DNA from: Planococcus shenhongbingii
GTDB lineage: Bacteria > Bacillota > Bacilli > Bacillales_A > Planococcaceae
DNA length: 64,000 nucleotides
Assembly (NCBI RefSeq): GCF_030413635.1
Contig: NZ_CP129235.1
Span: 1,860,001-1,924,000 of the forward strand
Reading direction: 5' to 3'
Every line of letters starts with the position of its first letter. Positions within the stretch are counted from its first letter, which is position 1. This document shows positions 44,004 through 52,402 of this stretch, in pieces. The translations under genes were made by a program, and so were the position numbers. The notes below the pieces were generated by a model, which was given only the letters and a program-made list of their open reading frames with translations, searched no databases and was not told the origin of the DNA.

Positions 44004-44419
44004 TCCCGAACTATCAGGGTAATTGATTGGTCATCAAGGTGCTTGCCAATAAAACCGAATTTTGTCTCGTAAAAATCATAGAAATAAGTGGTTTCCCCTA
44101 ATGTTGCATGTCGGTATTCGATTACTAGTGATTGCTGATTATCGGGAGCCACGATTTTCGTGTAATTATTATCCAGCCACAAAACGATAAAACCATGGAA
44201 CAATAGTATGGGGAGACCAATGAAAAGGATGGCAGTTGCCCATCCTTTAGAAAGTTTTGATTTAAAAACGATTACATTGATAATAACAATGTTTAAAACC
44301 AAAGGGATCACATATCCTGTTGGTTTAAAAAAGAGTAGAACATAATCTGTATAATGCATGACGACAAGGATGAAGTCCATGATTCCCAAAACGACGAGCA
44401 TCCATTTCTCCTTTATCAT
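43682..44419 (-). CDS. Membrane protein, probably with altered C-terminus
   Basis: From ATG 44419 (GGATGGGGAATCCT upstream) the product has four hydrophobic segments in its first 100 residues, then a soluble part (YRHATLGETTYFYDFYETKFGFIGKHLDDQSITLIVRDHSSGIDPEG). After about VRFSTWQGMKDVYL (near 43880) the frame runs on as antisense of the truncated plus-strand gene, so the natural C-terminus may be replaced. Family not recognised. Confidence 0.55.
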   Translation of the reverse strand: MIKEKWMLVVLGIMDFILVVMHYTDYVLLFFKPTGYVIPLVLNIVIINVIVFKSKLSKGWATAILFIGLPILLFHGFIVLWLDNNYTKIVAPDNQQSLVIEYRHATLGETTYFYDFYETKFGFIGKHLDDQSITLIVRDHSSGIDPEGILGLGKEEWITANTVRFSTWQGMKDVYLRSSQPSFEMEERCGMYISKEKPSLINWRMIAAKEISFISTSWSGVVFVSYGTGNKNSYRSSRFSKSLFV

Positions 44420-44667
44420 AGGATTCCCCATCCTTAATGATTTTTGTATTTTCTTTACGATCAGTTCTTACACAAGTTGGCCCGTTTATTGGAGATCAGC
44501 CTTTCTTGATCACCTGATTATTTAACCCAACATGCCGGTAAGGCATGACAGCAACAGCCATATGTTTGGTTTCTGTCTATGAATATCCCACTTGGTTACA
44601 AAAATAGAGGTACGGCAGAGCCCGAGGCATCTAGTTGACCTCATATAAATGATGCGACAATTCGTAA

Positions 44668-44952
44668 TTAGTTTTTGTTTTTCAATTCTAAAAGGATAGG
44701 AGTTATATTCAATGAAATCGAGAGTATCGTCAAAACCCATAACGCTGCTGCCATCGTAGGCACCACGTCCATTAAAGCAGACCAATCTTCCGCCCTTACC
44801 CAATCGGACACCATACTGTAATCTGCGACAACGGTTAAGGCTGTAAAGGATAATCCCATTGCCATCGCCAATTTATACTCTTTGCCTGTTGCATACATAA
44901 AAAGATTTATGCACGTTGCTGTGATGGCGATAAGCCCTAATAGGAACCACAT
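44668..44952 (-). CDS. Small membrane protein, 94 residues
   Basis: ATG 44952 is placed 8 bases after GGAGG on the minus strand; the longer frame upstream has no support. Three hydrophobic segments (MWFLLGLIAITATCINLFMYA, LAMAMGLSFTALTVVADYSMV, TMAAALWVLTILSISLNITPIL). Resembles small Bacillus membrane proteins of unknown role. The 240 bases beyond its stop hold nothing recognisable. Confidence 0.6.
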   Translation of the reverse strand: MWFLLGLIAITATCINLFMYATGKEYKLAMAMGLSFTALTVVADYSMVSDWVRAEDWSALMDVVPTMAAALWVLTILSISLNITPILLELKNKN

Positions 44953-45298
44953 AGTCATACCTCCATTTACACTGGAAATTATTAAGTAAGACAGAATGAG
45001 AGAGCAATTAGTTTCATGATCACAACAATATAGCCGAAATAACCTTTCGTAATTACCCAATTATTTGAACCAGCATACTAATAAGCTACATAATCAGCAG
45101 CTTGCGCTTTTTTCTATAAATCCATCAAATGATTTTAGAAATAGAGGAATGTCTATATTTAATAATAAAAGTTAAAAAACCGAATTTGTGAAAAATTGAT
45201 CTATCCTACTTGACGGTTACACCAACGTTCTAACATTATAATTGTTAAAAAAATTCAAATGGTTTAAAGTTAGAAAAACACCCAAAGGAGAAAAGATA
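44953..45298. other. Divergent intergenic region
   Basis: No gene; AT-rich. It contains promoters for the small membrane protein and, to the right, for the desaturase, whose AAAGGAG ribosome site ends at 45290. Confidence 0.4.
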
Positions 45299-46195
45299 AT
45301 GTTAAATTCAGATTTGGATATACGCTTAGAACCGCGCATTAAAGAATTATATCAATTACATAAGGAACGTTCTGCAAATATTGACTGGAGCTATCACGAA
45401 TTTATTCCATGGGACAAGGCCATGTCCTTTACACGAGTTCCTTGGGATGAGAGTCAAGTAACTCTTCCAGAAGGTGTAATTATTGCGGTAGAAACAGCAT
45501 TACTTACAGAAGTAAATTTACCTTGGTATACTTCGCATTTGGATTATACATTTAAAAATTCAATGGAAGTAATAAATGATTTCGTACGCACTTGGACGGC
45601 TGAAGAAGACCAGCACTCTAACTTACTTGAAACGTATTTATTGGTGACACGAAACGTAAATCCCGCAAGATTGCATGAATTAAGAAAACGAGTAGTTGAA
45701 AGTGGTTGGTTTCCAGATTTCACTAATCCTCTAGCAACAATGGCTTATACTTCTTTGCAAGAGTTAGCAACACTAGTTTTTTATAATAATGTAGCTAGGA
45801 TAGCGGGTCTTTACGACAAAGATTTAGCAACATTACTTCGACGTTTAGCGAAAGACGAAGCACTTCATTATGCATTCTATCGCGACACAGTGAAAGCACA
45901 TCTTGAACTTGATCCGAATTTCATTGTTTATTTTGAGAATGTAATTATTAATTTCTCTATGCCAGGTGCCGTTATGCCAGACTTTAACGATAGAATGAAA
46001 ACCATTGCAATAGATACGAATTATGGACCACTACAATACTTTGACCAAGTATTAGATGTAGTTATTAAATACTGGGATATTGCCAACTTGCAACCTACTA
46101 GCGAAGAGGCCAAACAATCACAAGCGAATATATTGAAATATCATGGGCGCTTAAAAAGAATTAAAGATCGCCAGCTAGGAAAAAATAAAAGGTAG
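45299..46195 (+). CDS. Acyl-ACP desaturase (soluble diiron)
   Basis: 298-residue ferritin-like fatty-acid desaturase, inserting a double bond into acyl-ACP. Diiron ligands are seen as EEDQHSN (about residues 105-111) and KDEALHYAFY (about 188-197), both EXXH type, with further Glu residues in VETALLTEVNLPW. This resembles mycobacterial DesA and plant stearoyl-ACP desaturases rather than the membrane Des of Bacillus. ATG 45299 has AAAGGAG upstream; the upstream in-frame TTG 45242 does not. A small CxxC protein follows 23 bases later, likely cotranscribed. Confidence 0.88.
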   Translation: MLNSDLDIRLEPRIKELYQLHKERSANIDWSYHEFIPWDKAMSFTRVPWDESQVTLPEGVIIAVETALLTEVNLPWYTSHLDYTFKNSMEVINDFVRTWTAEEDQHSNLLETYLLVTRNVNPARLHELRKRVVESGWFPDFTNPLATMAYTSLQELATLVFYNNVARIAGLYDKDLATLLRRLAKDEALHYAFYRDTVKAHLELDPNFIVYFENVIINFSMPGAVMPDFNDRMKTIAIDTNYGPLQYFDQVLDVVIKYWDIANLQPTSEEAKQSQANILKYHGRLKRIKDRQLGKNKR

Positions 46196-46218
46196 ATGTA
46201 TGAAAGGGGTTTTTTATA

Positions 46219-46473
46219 ATGAAAACAACTTGCGAATTATGTGAAAAAGAAACGAAAGATAAAGTAAGTTATTTGGAACTTGAAACGTGGGAATTTAATT
46301 TTTTAAAGGAAGAGAAAAAAGACTTTTACTCTATTTGTTTTAATTGTTTTGACAAACATACGAATAATTTCATTGACAAAGAAATGGATCTTGAATTGAG
46401 AAAAAAACGTTCTCTTTTGGTGAATAAAGAGATCCAAGAAGAAATTGAGGCTATTCTTGAAATCGAAAATTAA
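46219..46473 (+). CDS. Small CxxC...CxxC protein, 84 residues
   Basis: MKTTCELCEKETKDK and YSICFNCFDKH form two CxxC knuckles, a likely zinc or iron site; the C-terminal half is a charged helix. GAAAGGGG precedes the ATG. It is cotranscribed with the desaturase and might deliver electrons or metal, which is inference. Confidence 0.65.
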   Translation: MKTTCELCEKETKDKVSYLELETWEFNFLKEEKKDFYSICFNCFDKHTNNFIDKEMDLELRKKRSLLVNKEIQEEIEAILEIEN

Positions 46474-46721
46474 TTACTCAACTCTATTTAGTTAGCCTAA
46501 GTTGAAAGCAGATGAGCAATAAATTGAATCTCTTAAAACAGTATTACAAGTACGTAATGTATTAAAGATGCATCATTTTAGTGAAATAGATGAAATTTGG
46601 ATTGGTGAAAAGAAAATCCAACCAGGTTCCAATGATATTAACACGGCAAGAATAAATAATTGCTTCATTGTATATGAGGAACCGAGGATACAGGAGTCGG
46701 AAAAAGGAAAGCCATCTTCTT
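46474..46721 (+). pseudogene. Coding relic cut by an IS element
   Basis: From about 46520 a frame reads IESLKTVLQVRNVLKMHHFSEIDEIWIGEKKIQPG ... RINNCFIVYEEPRIQESEKGK, protein-like but without start. It ends next to an interrupted terminator arm (AAAGCCATCTT, 46708-46718). Confidence 0.3.
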
Positions 46722-46774
46722 TGAACTGCACCGAAATTGTTAGACACAACTAACAATGGAGGTGCAGTTTTTCT

Positions 46775-47284
46775 ATGGCAAAATTTTCAGTTGAAGAGAA
46801 GTTGAGGGCTGTTCGGGAATATGCGGATGGCCATGATTCGAAAAAAGGCATTGCCAGACGCTATGGCGTCGATCGCAGTGTACTAAAACAATGGATTGAG
46901 CGGTATCAGAATCATGGAGAAGCAGGGCTACGGAAACGGTATACAAACTACACCCCCGAGTTTAAACTGGATGTACTGAACTTTATGAACGATACCGGTG
47001 CGTCCCCTTATGAAGCAGCTGCTGTCTACAATATCCCTTCCCGGGATACGGTAAACAAGTGGAAGAAAGCAGTTGACGAAGGAGGATTGGACGCGCTGGT
47101 TCCGCAGAAAAAGGGGCGTCCAACCATGAACGAGAAACCGAAAAAACCCGTACCGCCAAAAGAATCGAACGAAACACTCCAGGAAGAAGTGGAACGGCTG
47201 CGCCTAGAGAACGCGTATTTAAAAAAGTTGAATGCCTTAGTGAAGGGAAAGGAAGCGTCACAACGCAACTCAAAGCGCAAGTGA
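46775..47284 (+). CDS. IS3-family transposase OrfA
   Basis: 169 residues with two helix-turn-helix units (SVEEKLRAVREYADGHDSKKGIARRYGVDRSVLKQWIERYQ and a second about residues 55-95) and a C-terminal leucine-zipper-like coiled coil (LQEEVERLRLENAYLKKLNAL). It binds the terminal repeats. A slippery A-AAA-AAG stands in frame at 47221-47227, allowing a -1 shift into orfB to make the OrfAB transposase. CAATGGAGGTGCAG carries the ribosome site. Confidence 0.93.
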   Translation: MAKFSVEEKLRAVREYADGHDSKKGIARRYGVDRSVLKQWIERYQNHGEAGLRKRYTNYTPEFKLDVLNFMNDTGASPYEAAAVYNIPSRDTVNKWKKAVDEGGLDALVPQKKGRPTMNEKPKKPVPPKESNETLQEEVERLRLENAYLKKLNALVKGKEASQRNSKRK

Positions 47285-48123
47285 TCCATGAGCTAAGGCA
47301 CGATTTCAAGGTCATCGACCTCATCCAGGTGGTAGCCATTCCGAGAAGCACCTACTATTATTGGATCAAACACCAGGAACGTCCGGACAAATACAAAGAG
47401 GCAAAAGCGCACATCGCCGAAATCTTCCATGCGCACAAAGGGCGTTATGGACATCGGAATATCCACATCGACTTGGGCAAACGAGGCATCCAGCTGGATC
47501 CGAAAACCGTCCTGAAGCTGATGAACGCGATCGGCCTCACCTGCCGGGTGCGGCTGAAGAAATACCGTTCCTACCGCGGCACTGTTGGGAAGGCAGCACC
47601 GAATGTATTGAGCCGGGATTTCACGGCCGACAAACCAAATCAGAAATGGGTGACCGATGTGACGGAGTTCGCCCTGTTCGGACAGAAGCTCTACTTGTCG
47701 CCTGTTCTCGACTTGTTCAACAGCGAAATCGTTGCCTACACGGTCCAGAGCCGCCCGACGTATGACCTGGTTTCCACGATGCTCGAACAGGCTTTTGAGC
47801 GTCTGGATCCCAATGTGGAACTGGTGCTCCATTCCGACCAGGGATGGCATTACCAGATGGCGAAATACCAGAAAGCACTGGCCAGCCGGAACATCACCCA
47901 AAGCATGTCCCGGAAGGGGAACTGCCTCGACAACGCCGTGATGGAAAACTTCTTTGGCATTCTCAAGACGGAGCTCCTGTACCTCCAGGACTTTGAAAGT
48001 GTGGAACACTTTCTTCAGGAACTGGATGACTATATGGTGTATTACAACCAAAAACGGATGAAAGCCAAATTAAAAAACATGAGTCCGGTGGAATACCGGA
48101 CTCATGTCCAACAAGCTGCTTAA
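47281..48123 (+). CDS. IS3-family transposase OrfB (DDE)
   Basis: 280 residues: HTH_21-like N-terminus and rve integrase core. The DDE residues are in WVTDVTEF, LHSDQGWHY and CLDNAVMENFFGILKTE. GTG start overlaps orfA by four bases, in the -1 frame, and that frame is open back to the slippery A6G. Intact, so the element is probably active or recently active. Confidence 0.93.
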   Translation: MIHELRHDFKVIDLIQVVAIPRSTYYYWIKHQERPDKYKEAKAHIAEIFHAHKGRYGHRNIHIDLGKRGIQLDPKTVLKLMNAIGLTCRVRLKKYRSYRGTVGKAAPNVLSRDFTADKPNQKWVTDVTEFALFGQKLYLSPVLDLFNSEIVAYTVQSRPTYDLVSTMLEQAFERLDPNVELVLHSDQGWHYQMAKYQKALASRNITQSMSRKGNCLDNAVMENFFGILKTELLYLQDFESVEHFLQELDDYMVYYNQKRMKAKLKNMSPVEYRTHVQQAA

Positions 48124-48153
48124 TTTTTTGTCTAACTTTTTTGGGTCAGTTCA

Positions 48154-48508
48154 CTTTGGAGGGTGGCTTTTTACGTTCTAAAATATTGATATAGACAACA
48201 GAAGAATATTAATACTTATTAATATGGATACCTAGAAAATAGCCTTGAATAAGAATATTTATTTAAATAGCTACTATAATTATACTTATATTTGATAATT
48301 AAGGTGCAAAAAAGATGCTTATATGGAGAATAGCGGTATTATAATTGTAGGTGGTAAAGAATTCTTTTTCTCAATATCTGATATCCCCTCGGTATATTAT
48401 GAAGGTAATTTTAACAGGAGATGACTTAAGCAATTGATCTACTTTAAGCAAAAAAACTAGCAATATCAAAAGGGAATAAAAAACTGTGAGATATAAGGAT
48501 GGTGTATA
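48154..48508. other. Gene-free leader of the CBASS-like operon
   Basis: Starts with the right arm of the interrupted terminator (GGTGGCTTTTT), then AT-rich DNA without a gene; ends with ATAAGGATGG, the ribosome site for the TTG start at 48509. Confidence 0.5.
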
Positions 48509-49114
48509 TTGGAAGAAACAACAAAAGATTTATTACTTAAAGAAATTGCTAACTATGGGTATAGAGCTGGATTTGGAGCAAAAAAACATTTTGCAACTTA
48601 TGATATGTCTCAGAACATCCCCATTACTATAGCTGTAATTGGTATTCTTGCTGGAATAGGACAGGTAGCGTATCCTGATAATAATTTTAGTACAGGCTTA
48701 GCTATATTACTTATAATGGCTAGTATTATTGGTTTAATTATGAACCCTTTCAATGAAAAGAAAGAAAACTACGATAAAGTTGGATCTGAACTAACTGAAA
48801 TATTTAATGAACTTCAGAATCTGTTTTACGAAGTGAAAGTCAGCCCGGAAGAAACTTACACAGAGCAGAGAGAAAAACTTAAATCATTAGTGAAAGAATT
48901 TAATTCGACAGGCCTTAGTCACCAAATGTTCGGTAGCGATTGGTATGCCCACTACAAATTCTTCTTTCAAATGGAAAAGCAGTGGATTGAAGAAGTTCGA
49001 CCTTTTAAATTGTGGGGAGACAAAATTCCTGCTTCTCTTTTGATTTTTAGCGTGGTTGTTTTTTTACTACCTTTGGCATGGAACTATTTATTTAGTAGTG
49101 GAGGCATAATATGA
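48509..49114 (+). CDS. SLATT-like membrane protein, predicted CBASS effector
   Basis: 201 residues. Two close membrane helices (about 36-54 and 60-78, IPITIAVIGILAGIGQVAY and GLAILLIMASIIGLIMNPF), a helical cytoplasmic stretch (KENYDKVGSELTEIFNELQNLFYEV), and a third membrane helix near the C-terminus (PASLLIFSVVVFLLPLAW). This fits the SLATT 2TM effector family predicted to form pores on nucleotide signalling. The start is TTG with AAGGATGG upstream. Its TGA overlaps the ATG of the CD-NTase gene (ATGA), so the pair is translationally coupled. Confidence 0.7.
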   Translation: MEETTKDLLLKEIANYGYRAGFGAKKHFATYDMSQNIPITIAVIGILAGIGQVAYPDNNFSTGLAILLIMASIIGLIMNPFNEKKENYDKVGSELTEIFNELQNLFYEVKVSPEETYTEQREKLKSLVKEFNSTGLSHQMFGSDWYAHYKFFFQMEKQWIEEVRPFKLWGDKIPASLLIFSVVVFLLPLAWNYLFSSGGII

Positions 49115-50441
49115 TTGGGAACTCTTTTAAAGACTTTGTAGATGAAATTCAATTGAAAAATCGTGAAGGCATTGATACAAAATTTTCTAACATCACCAAA
49201 AGGCTAAATACAAGCTTTTGGGATGATGAAGAAAATGAAAGTGATCATAGTAGAGTTGTAGGATCTATCGGACGCTTTACTGCGATTGATGGAGTAAGTG
49301 ATATGGACATGCTTTTTATATTGCCAGATGAACTTTTCAAAACTTACGAGGAAGAAGAGGGGAATGGACAAAAAAGTCTTTTACAAGATGTGAAAAAAGA
49401 AGTGAAAAAGCGTTATCCACACGAAAGTACTAAAGTGCGTGGAGATGGGCAAGTAGTAGTAGTTTCTTTCTCGAATTATGAAGTTGAAATTTGTCCGGTT
49501 TTTCGTGAGGCAGATGGAAGTTTCACTTATCCAGATTCTAATCACGGAGGAAAATGGAAAAAAAAAATCCTATACCAGAAATAGATGCTAGCACAGAAAT
49601 GGCTGCGACCACTAATGGTCATTTCCAGTATATATGTCAAATAATTAGGGCATGGAAGAATCATATTGGATTTAAAATGGGCGGTTTATTAATTGACACT
49701 TTGGTTAATAACTTTTTTGTAAAAAATTCTCACTATGAAGTAGTAGATTTTGAAGACTACTTAACACTTTTAAAAGATTTGTTTGAAGAATGGAAGAGTT
49801 TAGATAAAGAACGTAAGTATTGGTACGCGTTAGGCAGTAATCAACATGTTTACAATAAAGACAGCACATTTATCTCGAAGGCAGAAAAAGCGTATAACAA
49901 AATTATTAATCTAAACGAGGAAAGTGAAGATTTGTACGTCATTCTCCAAGAATTATTTGGAACTGAATTTCCAGTTCCTGAAGAAGTACAAAAGACTAAT
50001 TCATTTAGGTTTGCACGAACAGATATTGCTGATGGGGAACAATTCATCGAGCAAATGTTTCCGGTGGATATAAAATATCGACTAGAGATTGATTGTGAAG
50101 TGAGTATGAATGGTTTTCGAGAAACGCTTTTACGAAAATTACTGAAAAATCACGGTTTCTTGCTGCCTAACAAGAGATTGAAATTTTTTATACTTCATAA
50201 TGAATTAGCTGAAATAGATTTACATTACCAGATTTATTGGAAAGTAAGAAACCAGGGTCAAGAGGCTATGAAAAGAAACCAATTGCGAGGCAAAATTGTT
50301 GAAGGAAAAACAGAACACATTGAACGTACATCTTTTAAAGGTGGACATTACGTTGAATGTTATGTAATCCAAATGGGCACTTGTGTGGCAAGAAGTAGTA
50401 TAAAGGTGCCGATTAATTATCGAGATTATTTGGCAGGCTGA
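49111..50441 (+). pseudogene. CD-NTase (SMODS) with AGS-C sensor domain, frameshifted in A10
   Basis: Cyclic-oligonucleotide synthase of a CBASS-like system. The first frame (49111-49584) has GSIGRFTAIDGVSDMDML, the nucleotidyltransferase GS motif with DxD, and VEICPVF at the third acidic strand. A run of ten A at 49558-49567 ends that frame at a TAG; one more A (or two fewer) continues into PIPEIDASTEMAATTNGHFQYICQIIRAWK and on to 50441. The C-terminal about 130 residues (YWKVRNQGQEAMKRNQLRGKI ... HYVECYVI) match the AGS-C sensor domain. An ATG at 49554 could restart the second frame. Total about 443 residues, normal for the family. Slippage in A10 could also give full-length product. Confidence 0.85.
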
Positions 50442-50488
50442 AACAAATAGATTTCTTCCACCAAAAACGATGGTTTTTGATAGTATTG

Positions 50489-50517
50489 AGAAGAAGATGA
50501 GAATCTTCTTCTTTTTC
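50489..50517 (+). terminator. Terminator of CBASS-like operon
   Basis: AGAAGAAGAT pairs perfectly with ATCTTCTTCT over GAGA, followed by TTTTT. Confidence 0.88.
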
Positions 50518-50540
50518 ATGTATTTTTCTATTAAAACTTA

Positions 50541-50579
50541 TGTCAAAAACAATGTATCTAAAACGACTGTTTTTGATAT
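50541..50579. other. Candidate res site of the serine resolvase
   Basis: TGTCAAAAACA facing TGTTTTTGATA (with about 16 bases between) lies just upstream of the resolvase gene; a related half (GGTTTTTGATAG) is at 50472. This is the usual location and symmetry of resolvase binding sites that also autoregulate. Confidence 0.5.
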
Positions 50580-50615
50580 AATTATTCTAACAAGCAACGG
50601 GAAATGAGGGGTTTT

Positions 50616-51173
50616 ATGATTATTGGATATGCTCGAGTCAGTACAATTGATCAATCGTTGAATTTGCAATTGGATGCCTTACAAGAATTTGGTTGCGAAG
50701 AGATTTTTCAGGAGAAACTATCTGGGGCGAAAGATGACCGTCCGGAGTTGTTACAAGCAATTAAGATGTCACGTGCAGGTGATAAGTTTGTAGTCTATAA
50801 ATTAGACCGTTTGGCGCGATCGACAAAGCGGTTGATTGAGATTGCTGAAATTCTTCGAGAAAAAGGAGTAGAGTTTGTTAGCATCCAAGATAATATTGAT
50901 ACAGGAACAGCTGCAGGGAAAACGATGTTTGGAATGTTATCGGTATTAGCTGAATTTGAACGAGATATTATACGAGAACGCACAATGGCTGGATTAAAGG
51001 CAGCTCGTGCGAGAGGCAGAAAAGGAGGGCGGCCGAAGGTAAATCAACAGAAGTTGAACCAGGCAATGGCTCTTTATCATTCGCAACGAATGAGTGTTAA
51101 GGAGATACAGGAAGCTACAGGAATTTCCGCAGCTACTCTTTATAGAAGTCTTAAAATTGAGAAAAGTAACTAG
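50616..51173 (+). CDS. Serine resolvase/invertase (Tn3/Pin type)
   Basis: 185 residues: resolvase catalytic domain with Ser9 in GYARVSTIDQ, YKLDRLARSTKRL (about 65-77) and FERDIIRERTMAGL, then the C-terminal helix-turn-helix (SVKEIQEATGISAATLYRSL). ATG 50616 follows GAGGGG by 5 bases; the ATG at 50604 overlaps that site. No transposase accompanies it, so it may be a leftover of the element that brought the CBASS-like genes, or a plasmid-type resolvase. Confidence 0.92.
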   Translation: MIIGYARVSTIDQSLNLQLDALQEFGCEEIFQEKLSGAKDDRPELLQAIKMSRAGDKFVVYKLDRLARSTKRLIEIAEILREKGVEFVSIQDNIDTGTAAGKTMFGMLSVLAEFERDIIRERTMAGLKAARARGRKGGRPKVNQQKLNQAMALYHSQRMSVKEIQEATGISAATLYRSLKIEKSN

Positions 51174-51202
51174 AAAAATTCTAATTCAAAGAAATAAATT
51201 CA

Positions 51203-52369
51203 ATGGAAGAGGGTCTTGAAGTTTTGAGCGATTTATTAAATAAGGAAGTTTTGTATGGCTTACCTACAGAAGTGATTATTACATTTTTTGTAACTCTATT
51301 TCTAATATTTCTAGGAATAAATGATGATGTTAAAAATAAGCCATATCAAAAGAAAAACCTTTTAGTAATGTATTTATTGCTTTTCATAACTACTTTTTTT
51401 TTCGAAAATGTAAACTTAGGAATAATTTTTTTCCTTTTAATATGGTATATCAGTGGGATAGCCCTTCTCCAAAGTGACGAAATAACTCTAGAAAGAGAAT
51501 TAGGAGTATTTAAGTTATTTCATTATACTACTTCATTATGGATGTTTACTGTTAAAAGTTATATTTTGTTAATTTGTGCAGCTTGTACAATTGTGCTTAG
51601 AATTATAGGCCCGGAATTTATAAATATACCAACAAATTATTTGATTATCTTAACTATTCTCTTGTTTTATTTGGTCCATTTCATCAAAAATACTCTTGAT
51701 TATTTTGGTATCAATAGGTGGGAAGATGTAAAGCATAAGATCGAGGAAGGGAGTCGGAATTACGAGATTGATATTAGTAATTTAAGTTTTCTATATTATA
51801 TGGAAGATAAAAATCTCTTTAAACGAGAGTCGGTTGTATATGGTTTTTATGATATTCGTGAAGGTGCGAAACGGAGCATGAAGGCTGTTTTTAATAGACC
51901 GATTCTCAAAGTGAATGAAAAGTGGAATGATAAATTTAGAAGAGGCTATTCTACAGTGGAACAGCAAGTTACTAGAAGGACATTCTTAAAAGAAAACTCT
52001 TATAGATATACTATAAGAAGAAAATTATTCGTAGAAAGAACTCTGAACAAGGCATTTGTCAGTGCTTGGTGTAAAAAAAAGGCTAGAGAATATAAAAAAA
52101 ATGATCAAAAAAAGGCTGAAAAAAAACTAAAATTTAGTGTGAAATATCATTATCTACGTTATTACCATGCAGTAATTTTAGGAAATCCGTCAGATATCAA
52201 TGAGTTGATTGAGAGAATGAACAGACAATCTAGAGTATCGATAGATTTATATAAAAGAATTTTTGAAAATTATCAGAATTCAGGAGAGAAAAATATATAT
52301 GAGCAAGGATTGAAAGATATAAAAGAAAATGAAAAAAATTATACTATTTTAAGTAGAATTAATAACTAG
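51203..52369 (+). CDS. Multi-pass membrane protein with PBP-transglycosylase-like motif
   Basis: 388 residues. Five or six membrane helices fill residues about 20-175. The cytoplasmic or external remainder carries RRGYSTVEQQVTRRTFLKEN followed by YTIRRKLFVERTLNKAF, recalling the GSTITQQL-RK region of GT51 glycosyltransferases of class A PBPs, but the rest of that domain is absent. The C-terminus is lysine-rich and helical. The ATG has only a weak ribosome site. Lies between the resolvase and a 14-bp bidirectional terminator. Function unknown; placement next to a defence locus is suggestive only. Confidence 0.6.
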   Translation: MEEGLEVLSDLLNKEVLYGLPTEVIITFFVTLFLIFLGINDDVKNKPYQKKNLLVMYLLLFITTFFFENVNLGIIFFLLIWYISGIALLQSDEITLERELGVFKLFHYTTSLWMFTVKSYILLICAACTIVLRIIGPEFINIPTNYLIILTILLFYLVHFIKNTLDYFGINRWEDVKHKIEEGSRNYEIDISNLSFLYYMEDKNLFKRESVVYGFYDIREGAKRSMKAVFNRPILKVNEKWNDKFRRGYSTVEQQVTRRTFLKENSYRYTIRRKLFVERTLNKAFVSAWCKKKAREYKKNDQKKAEKKLKFSVKYHYLRYYHAVILGNPSDINELIERMNRQSRVSIDLYKRIFENYQNSGEKNIYEQGLKDIKENEKNYTILSRINN

Positions 52370-52394
52370 TCTGATTTAATATCAGACTAGTTAT
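52362..52394. terminator. Bidirectional terminator between convergent genes
   Basis: ATAACTAGTCTGAT pairs perfectly with ATCAGACTAGTTAT (52381-52394), overlapping the left gene's stop. Confidence 0.88.
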
Positions 52395-52402
52395 TTTAAT
52401 TA

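Larger units (their letters stand above)
46722..48153 (+). mobile_element. IS3-family insertion sequence (IS150 group)
   Basis: 1432 bp. The terminal inverted repeats are 25 bp each: 46722-46746 begins TGAACTG and ends GTTAGACA; 48129-48153 is its complement with about six mismatches. A 3-bp CTT target duplication flanks it (46719-46721 and 48154-48156). Two overlapping genes orfA and orfB. The insertion lies in the loop of a terminator: AAAGCCATC to the left faces GGTGGCTTTTT to the right. Confidence 0.92.

Noticed and set aside
47293..48051. 252-codon minus-strand ORF over orfB
   Set aside because: Long antisense frame typical of GC-richer transposase genes; orfB has the full DDE set.
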